The notes under the pieces are model-generated. The model did not search any database. It saw only the letters and a program-made list of their open reading frames with translations, and had not been told where the DNA came from. From Bacteroidota bacterium (GTDB taxonomy: Bacteria; Bacteroidota; Bacteroidia; Bacteroidales; Prolixibacteraceae), in the NCBI GenBank assembly GCA_013203755.1, contig JABMPI010000639.1, forward strand, positions 1-10,882: 10,882 nt of DNA. Reading direction: 5' to 3'. The number at the start of each line of letters is the position of its first letter. Position 1 is the first letter of the stretch. The translations under genes were made by a program, and so were the position numbers. Below are positions 6,297 through 10,882 of this stretch, in pieces.

Positions 6297-8834
6297 TTAT
6301 TCATATTTTAACGTCCTTACAGGATTAGTAAACGCAGCTTTTACCAAATAGTAGCTAACTGAGGATACAACAATAACCAAAACAATAATTTCGGTGAGTA
6401 TAAAAATATCAGCTCCCTGTTTTATACGAAAAGGAAATTCCTGAAGCCATCTGTGCATAATAAAATACCCCACAGGGCATGCCAGTAAACTGGCAACAAT
6501 CAAAAGTTTTAAATATATTCTGGAAAGTAATAGTACAACATTCTTTTCTGAAGCCCCCACTACTTTTCTAATTCCAATTTCTTTTGTCCGCTGCTCTGCG
6601 GTTAAAGCCGCTAGCCCGAATATTCCAAGACAAGCTATAAATAAAGCAAGGATTGAAAAGAATGTAAAAACCTGAGCTAGTTTCTTTTCCTTTCTGTACA
6701 AATTATCAAATTCTTGGTCGAAAAAAGAATATTCTAAAGGCTGTATAGCACCCATTTCTTCCCATTTTTTTTCTAAAAATGCAATGTTATTCCGAATGTT
6801 GCCAGGCATAAACCTTACAGAAATAAAATTTGAAACTCCATCTCCCCTATGCAATGGGAAATATATTGTAGGTTGTATAGCCTGATGCAAATTATGGGTA
6901 TGGAAATCTTTAAACACACCAATTATTGGGAATTGAGCTTTGCGTCCCACCCATTTACCTTCAATCAATACGTACCATTTATCAAAATAAATATATTTCC
7001 CAACTGGATTTTTTAATTCTAAAAAATTTGCTGCTTTCTCATTAATTATGACGCCTTCTATGATTTGTGGAGTTAATAAACTCTTTTTAAAGTTTTTTCC
7101 GTCTGCTATTTCCAAAGCAAATAAGTTCTTATAATCATGATCAACATGGGTAACGTTAACAGAAGACTTTTTCTCAGGTAAAGCACCTTCAGCTTTCACT
7201 GCAAATAAATCGTAACCAACTCCCTGCGTGCCTTGTATCGATCTGGCATATGAGACATTTGTAACATTGGAATTTTTCAGCAATTCTTGTTTAAATGTCT
7301 CCATTCGAGTTATTCTTTCCTCTTGAGATATTCCTCTGTCTTTTAACCATAATCTCGCAGCTACTTCTTTAACAATAACAATGTTTCCCTTGTCGAAACC
7401 AAGATCTTTATTTTGCATGTAAACAAACTGTTTATAGACAACTATACTGGAAATTATTAAGACCATAGAGATTACAAATTGAAAAATAACCAGACTGTTT
7501 CTGATTTTCATTCCTTTCATTTTTCCCAATAATTGACCTTTAAGAACATTTACCGGTTTGAATGCAGAAAGAAAAAATGCGGGATAGCTCCCGGCTATTA
7601 CTCCAACTAGTAATGTGAGTATAAACAGAGCGCTTACCATAAATACTATTACTGTTGTGTTAAAGGAAGTTTGTATCTCTAATAGCTTGCTAAATGGTTT
7701 ATAAAATAGTAAAACCATTAGTACCGCAAAAACAAGGGCAATAATACTTAGCAGTATAGATTCGGTAAGAAATTGCCAGATAAGTTGTACTCTTTTTGCC
7801 CCGTTTACTTTACGTACACCAACTTCCTTTGCCCTTATGCCGGATTTGGCGGTTGACAAGGTTACAAAATTAATACATGCAAGAACAATAATAAAAAGGG
7901 CAATAAGCGAATATAAACGAACCTGAGATGAATCTTCTTTTTTTACCAGATGAGTACTGTGATAATGTTGGTCCAAATGAATATTTTTAAGCCCTTGAAG
8001 TTGCAATGTCCAGTATCCGCCTGATTTCAGCCAATCTTTGTATGGGACGGAAGCCCAGTCTTCAATATCAGAAGTAAAATGTTTTTTTACTATTCCCGGA
8101 AACTTACTTTCCAGGTCTTCAATAGGATAATCAACAGGAAGTGTAAGATAAGTATAGGTATATCCCGACGCATATTTATACCAGTACCATGGCGATTTCT
8201 CCTGAGGAATAAGATATTTAAACTCAAAATGTGAATTATCCGGCATCTTTCTTGCAACTCCGGTAATCTTAAAATCAAATACTTTTTCATCTTTTACTGA
8301 CCTGATGTTAATAACATTACCCATTGGATTTTCGTTGCCGAAATATTTTCTGGATACATCCTCCGTAATAATTATGGAATTAGGATCTTCGAGAGCTGTT
8401 TCAGAATCACCTTGAACTAACACGATGTCAAAAATTTTAAAGATGTCATTATCTGCTCGTACTAGGTTTTCCCCTCTACGCTTTTCAATGAATTTTTTCC
8501 CATTAATGTTAATTTCTATGTCAGCGTTATTTTCATAATGATTCAATCGTGCTACATGGATTATTTCAGGAAATTCTTCTCTTAGAACTGCGGCTAAAGT
8601 ATAACTCGTCCTTCCCCAATTTCGTTCCTTCTCATTTATTTTAAAGCTCTGAACTACCCGGTAGGTCTGATCTGATTTGGAATGAAAACGATCAAAACTA
8701 AGATGAAACCAGACATAAGATAAAATTAGGATCGATACTGCCATTCCTATTGCTAAACCAGTAATATTTATTGTTGAATGAAGTTTCTGCTTTATCAGAT
8801 TACGGTATGCTATTTTCAGATAGTTTTTAAACAT
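6297..8834 (-). CDS. ABC transporter permease, MacB/FtsX-like, eight helices
   Basis: From ATG 8834 the protein has 845 residues and the layout of large stand-alone Bacteroidota permeases: TM1 (about 25-44), a MacB-like periplasmic domain (about 45-304), TM2-TM4 as FtsX core one (about 306-420), TM5 (about 448-468), a second periplasmic domain (about 469-720), then TM6-TM8 as FtsX core two (about 722-830). Each FtsX core has the conserved cytoplasmic motif: RAKEVGVRKVNGAKR (about 334-348) and RTKEIGIRKVVGAS (about 749-762). The first codons, MFKNYLKIAYRNLIKQK, are the typical N-terminus; the reading frame extends 18 codons further to ATG 8888, but MQSVLRIS... is not family-like. No ATPase gene is in the window, so the partner must be elsewhere. 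Such proteins usually act as mechanotransmission or efflux components for peptides, lipids or drugs; the substrate is unknown. Confidence 0.92.
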   Translation of the reverse strand: MFKNYLKIAYRNLIKQKLHSTINITGLAIGMAVSILILSYVWFHLSFDRFHSKSDQTYRVVQSFKINEKERNWGRTSYTLAAVLREEFPEIIHVARLNHYENNADIEININGKKFIEKRRGENLVRADNDIFKIFDIVLVQGDSETALEDPNSIIITEDVSRKYFGNENPMGNVINIRSVKDEKVFDFKITGVARKMPDNSHFEFKYLIPQEKSPWYWYKYASGYTYTYLTLPVDYPIEDLESKFPGIVKKHFTSDIEDWASVPYKDWLKSGGYWTLQLQGLKNIHLDQHYHSTHLVKKEDSSQVRLYSLIALFIIVLACINFVTLSTAKSGIRAKEVGVRKVNGAKRVQLIWQFLTESILLSIIALVFAVLMVLLFYKPFSKLLEIQTSFNTTVIVFMVSALFILTLLVGVIAGSYPAFFLSAFKPVNVLKGQLLGKMKGMKIRNSLVIFQFVISMVLIISSIVVYKQFVYMQNKDLGFDKGNIVIVKEVAARLWLKDRGISQEERITRMETFKQELLKNSNVTNVSYARSIQGTQGVGYDLFAVKAEGALPEKKSSVNVTHVDHDYKNLFALEIADGKNFKKSLLTPQIIEGVIINEKAANFLELKNPVGKYIYFDKWYVLIEGKWVGRKAQFPIIGVFKDFHTHNLHQAIQPTIYFPLHRGDGVSNFISVRFMPGNIRNNIAFLEKKWEEMGAIQPLEYSFFDQEFDNLYRKEKKLAQVFTFFSILALFIACLGIFGLAALTAEQRTKEIGIRKVVGASEKNVVLLLSRIYLKLLIVASLLACPVGYFIMHRWLQEFPFRIKQGADIFILTEIIVLVIVVSSVSYYLVKAAFTNPVRTLKYE

Positions 8835-9016
8835 ATTTTTGGTAATAGTGTTAAGCAACGTTGTACTAATACGCAAAACAGATTGCAAGGTTTGTTTATA
8901 CTGATACTTGAAAATATCGGGTAAAATTCATCTCGAATCTTTATTCCCATAATCATTATGAATTTTAGTTCAGTTTTATTAGCAATAATGCATTAATTAA
9001 ACAACTAGCCAACAAG

Positions 9017-9037
9017 ATACTCTTTGGAGTATTTTTT
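9017..9037 (+). terminator. Short hairpin with T-tract, plus-strand terminator-like
   Basis: ATACTC-TTTG-GAGTAT is a perfect 6-bp stem with a 4-nt loop, running directly into six T residues (9032-9037). It has the form of an intrinsic terminator on the plus strand, yet no plus-strand gene precedes it nearer than ilvA. Confidence 0.4.
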
Positions 9038-9077
9038 AGTTTTCCCGGGCAACAGAATCAATAGTTCAAATATAGAT

Positions 9078-9111
9078 AAAGGTTCAACTCATTAGGATTG
9101 AGCCTTTTTTT
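9078..9111. terminator. Probable intrinsic terminator, possibly bidirectional
   Basis: AAAGGTTCAA (9078-9087) pairs with TTGAGCCTTT (9098-9107), a 10-bp stem with one G-T wobble and a 10-nt loop. Eight T residues (9104-9111) follow on the plus strand. On the minus strand the stem ends in TTT and then ATCTATATTTG, a weaker U-tract. It lies 54 nt beyond the stop of the HZS-alpha-like gene and probably ends that transcript, although the better T-tract faces the other way. Confidence 0.6.
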
Positions 9112-9120
9112 ATACAGAAA

Positions 9121-9162
9121 ACTGAACACTTGAAACTTTAAACTTTAAACTTTGAACTCTCC
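9121..9162. repeat. Degenerate 7-bp tandem repeat, six units
   Basis: Six consecutive heptamers all begin with ACT. The central units are ACTTTAA (9135-9141 and 9142-9148), flanked by ACTTGAA, ACTTTGA and more diverged outer units. The array begins just after the hairpin at 9078-9111 and ends two bases before the HZS-alpha-like stop codon (9165-9167). The function is unknown; the unit resembles the ACTTTGA half-site found near creD, but the match is short. Confidence 0.6.
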
Positions 9163-9164
9163 TC

Positions 9165-10882
9165 CTACTCCATCGCAGGCCAAACCACTTCTCCGGCAGC
9201 CTGTTCAGTAATATTTTCGTAAGAACCATAAAAATCTGAATTGGCATCTATCCAAACTACCAAACGTCGCATTTCCTCATCACTAAGTTTTACTTTATAA
9301 TGTCCGTTCTTCAGAATTCGGATTAAATCCGATACCTTTGCACCAACTTCTCCCGGAATACTTCGTGGATGATTCCAAAAATCGTAACCTTTACCAAGTG
9401 CACCCCGATGCCAGGCATATTTTTGCAGGTTTCGGTACGAAGTGTACCATTTGTATTCATCCTCTTCCCAGTTTCCGGCTTGTAAATCAAATGTTTTATC
9501 TGATGAATTATGGCATTCCACACAATTTTTATCTAAAACCGGCTGCACCAGCATTGGATAACTAAAAGGATTACTACCCGATGGTTCCGGTGTTATTTCA
9601 GACGGTGCTCGTTGCAAGGCCAAACGTTGTCTGTTTTCCGGGGTCTGACCTTTTTTCTCGTGGCAACCAATACACGACAAATTCTCACCGCCCTGAACAT
9701 AAGTAGAACTCATCATCGATTGAACAGCCTCTCCATTTTCATCCAAAGCCTGAAAATATACCGATTTTGCCGACGGAAGTTTAAAAAATGCACTTCCATC
9801 TGTTTCTACAGGCACAGTTCCCAGAACAGATCGCGCGCCGGTTTCCATACCGTAACCAATAGCTGGCGCCTGGTGAACCGGAGTCGTTTTCTGTAAAACC
9901 AGAATTATCCGAAGCGCAGTAATTTTTGTTCCTTCAGGAAATTGAATACGGCTGTTGTACACATTCATTACACTAACTGTACCCGGAGTTTTATATCCCG
10001 CAGCACTTTTTTCAATGGGGTGTTCATCTCCCACTTTTAAATATTCTGGTGCATCAACCAATTTCACAGCTTCGGTATGCGAAGGAATAATGGGCGGTGT
10101 TTTTCTGGCTTTTACAGGAACAGGACCCAATGCATACATATCCGGCATTTCAAAAATCAACTCGCGATTTCCGAAAGCATCGATTAAATAAAGCTTTTTA
10201 TTACGGGTAGTCATGTAATAATTTTCCGATAAAGGAAATGCCGCGGCATAACTTTTATTCGATTTTTCTGCTTCTCCATTAAAGGTATATTTTCCAGTCC
10301 CTCTTTCCCCGTTGGTCTCATATTCTTCCGGATTGGTCAAACGTGTTTCCGGAAAACCATCGTCAGGAGTTAATCGTTTTACAGGTCCCATGCCGTCGTC
10401 GTCGTCCGCTTTTGGGTCGATAACAATTAAAGAACCATAGGAACCTCCATGATGCGGAGCTGCCAGCGCAACATATTTATGCGAATCAGGAATTGGTCTT
10501 ACATAAACTTCCATATCTGCACCATCCTGGTGTTGGTATTTGTAATTTCCATGAATCGCACGTGGGTCGCGCCCATCGGGAGCAGCAATCCAGGGGTGAT
10601 GAGCCTGATCGTCGCCACGGTCTACATAATCCCAGCGGGTATAAAGTATTTTTCCGTCGTTATTAATTGATGGATGCCATTCGTTGGTTTCGTGATGACT
10701 GATACGAACAATGTTGCTTCCATCGGCATCCATGGCATGCATGGTAAAATTCGGACATGGCCGGCTTCCCGAGCAACGCAAAAATCCACCTCTTCGTTCC
10801 GAGATAAATAATATTTTTCCGTCCGGCATCCAGCAAGGGTGCACATCGTTCCAGGCTCCGTCGGTGTGTTGCGATAGCCCGC
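9165..10882 (-). CDS. HZS-alpha-like beta-propeller protein with two c-type haem sites, N-terminus beyond window edge
   Basis: The frame is open to the right edge (upstream residues read GLSQHTDGAWNDV), so the GTG at 10844 is an internal Val and the start is outside. In 559 residues counted from that codon, about 1-260 contain TolB/PD40-like propeller blades (CWMPDGKILFISERRGG at 4-20, HPSINNDGKILYTRWDY at 57-73). Two CxxCH haem-attachment motifs follow: CIGCH (391-395) and CVECH (441-445), the latter in QPVLDKNCVECH, typical of planctomycete-type cytochromes. The end WIDANSDFYGSYEN is also family-like. This is the pattern of hydrazine synthase alpha-related proteins, widespread outside anammox bacteria. 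Haem attachment implies export to the periplasm; a signal peptide would lie beyond the edge. A redox or electron-transfer role is likely, its substrate unknown. It is slightly richer in GC than its neighbours and ends in TAG. Confidence 0.85.
   Translation of the reverse strand, partial: GLSQHTDGAWNDVHPCWMPDGKILFISERRGGFLRCSGSRPCPNFTMHAMDADGSNIVRISHHETNEWHPSINNDGKILYTRWDYVDRGDDQAHHPWIAAPDGRDPRAIHGNYKYQHQDGADMEVYVRPIPDSHKYVALAAPHHGGSYGSLIVIDPKADDDDGMGPVKRLTPDDGFPETRLTNPEEYETNGERGTGKYTFNGEAEKSNKSYAAAFPLSENYYMTTRNKKLYLIDAFGNRELIFEMPDMYALGPVPVKARKTPPIIPSHTEAVKLVDAPEYLKVGDEHPIEKSAAGYKTPGTVSVMNVYNSRIQFPEGTKITALRIILVLQKTTPVHQAPAIGYGMETGARSVLGTVPVETDGSAFFKLPSAKSVYFQALDENGEAVQSMMSSTYVQGGENLSCIGCHEKKGQTPENRQRLALQRAPSEITPEPSGSNPFSYPMLVQPVLDKNCVECHNSSDKTFDLQAGNWEEDEYKWYTSYRNLQKYAWHRGALGKGYDFWNHPRSIPGEVGAKVSDLIRILKNGHYKVKLSDEEMRRLVVWIDANSDFYGSYENITEQAAGEVVWPAME

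Larger units (their letters stand above)
8835..9164. other. Gene-free stretch between the permease and the HZS-alpha-like gene
   Basis: No convincing coding sequence is seen on either strand. The stretch contains two hairpins with plus-strand T-tracts (9017-9037 and 9078-9111) and a degenerate 7-bp tandem repeat (9121-9162). A minus-strand TATATTTG (9074-9067) fits the -7 consensus and could start the permease transcript, giving a leader of over 200 nt, but it lacks a -33 element. The part 8835-9016 is AT-rich with nothing further recognisable. Confidence 0.6.

Noticed and set aside
8835..8888. N-terminal extension of the permease to ATG 8888.
   Set aside because: The extra 18 residues do not resemble the family; MFKNYLKIAYRNLIKQK from 8834 is the normal beginning.
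9338..10191. Several plus-strand open frames within the HZS-alpha-like gene.
   Set aside because: They are antisense shadows of a gene with clear haem motifs and propeller blades.
10842..10844. GTG at 10844 as the start of the HZS-alpha-like gene.
   Set aside because: The frame remains open to the window edge with propeller-like residues (GAWNDVHPCW) upstream, so this codon is an internal Val.
9165..10882. True anammox hydrazine synthase.
   Set aside because: No partner subunits or anammox genes are in view and the remaining genes are typical Bacteroidota; related proteins occur widely outside anammox bacteria.
1..10882. CRISPR arrays, tRNA or rRNA genes, insertion sequences, phage genes.
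   Set aside because: No regularly spaced direct repeats, no cloverleaf sequences and no transposase or integrase coding regions were seen on either strand.

Overview
The window looks like a chromosomal piece of a Bacteroidota genome, most likely from the Marinilabiliales/Prolixibacteraceae side of the phylum (genus not determinable). The evidence is AT-rich DNA, genes without Shine-Dalgarno sequences, Bacteroidota-type promoter boxes (TAnnTTTG) just ahead of several starts, and characteristic protein families: an FtsX/MacB-type stand-alone permease, a membrane-protein/winged-helix/CreD cluster, and an HZS-alpha-like cytochrome.

Left part (1-1985). A sugar phosphate isomerase/epimerase on the minus strand runs off the left edge. 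It is transcribed divergently from an AraC-family regulator, so the regulator plausibly controls it. A REP/BIME-like double palindrome follows the araC-type gene.

Middle left (2015-4425). A six-helix membrane protein overlaps by 4 bases a small winged-helix regulator; creD follows. Almost the same 25-bp sequence, containing inverted ACTTTG/CAAAGT half-sites and the palindrome AAAGTACTTT, lies immediately upstream of both transcription units and overlaps their -7 promoter boxes. This is what an autoregulated envelope-stress module would look like and is the best candidate here for an uncharacterised system. A hairpin follows creD.

Middle (4450-6219). A small diacylglycerol/undecaprenol kinase is followed by threonine ammonia-lyase (ilvA). 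ilvA is interrupted by one in-frame amber codon directly followed by ATG, so it is a recent pseudogene, a sequence error, or a split or read-through gene.

Right part (6297-10882, minus strand). A large FtsX/MacB-like ABC permease converges on ilvA. A gene-free stretch of 330 bases follows, holding two hairpins with plus-strand T-tracts and a degenerate 7-bp tandem repeat. The window ends inside a gene for a beta-propeller protein with two CxxCH haem sites, related to the alpha subunit of hydrazine synthase, whose N-terminus lies beyond the right edge.
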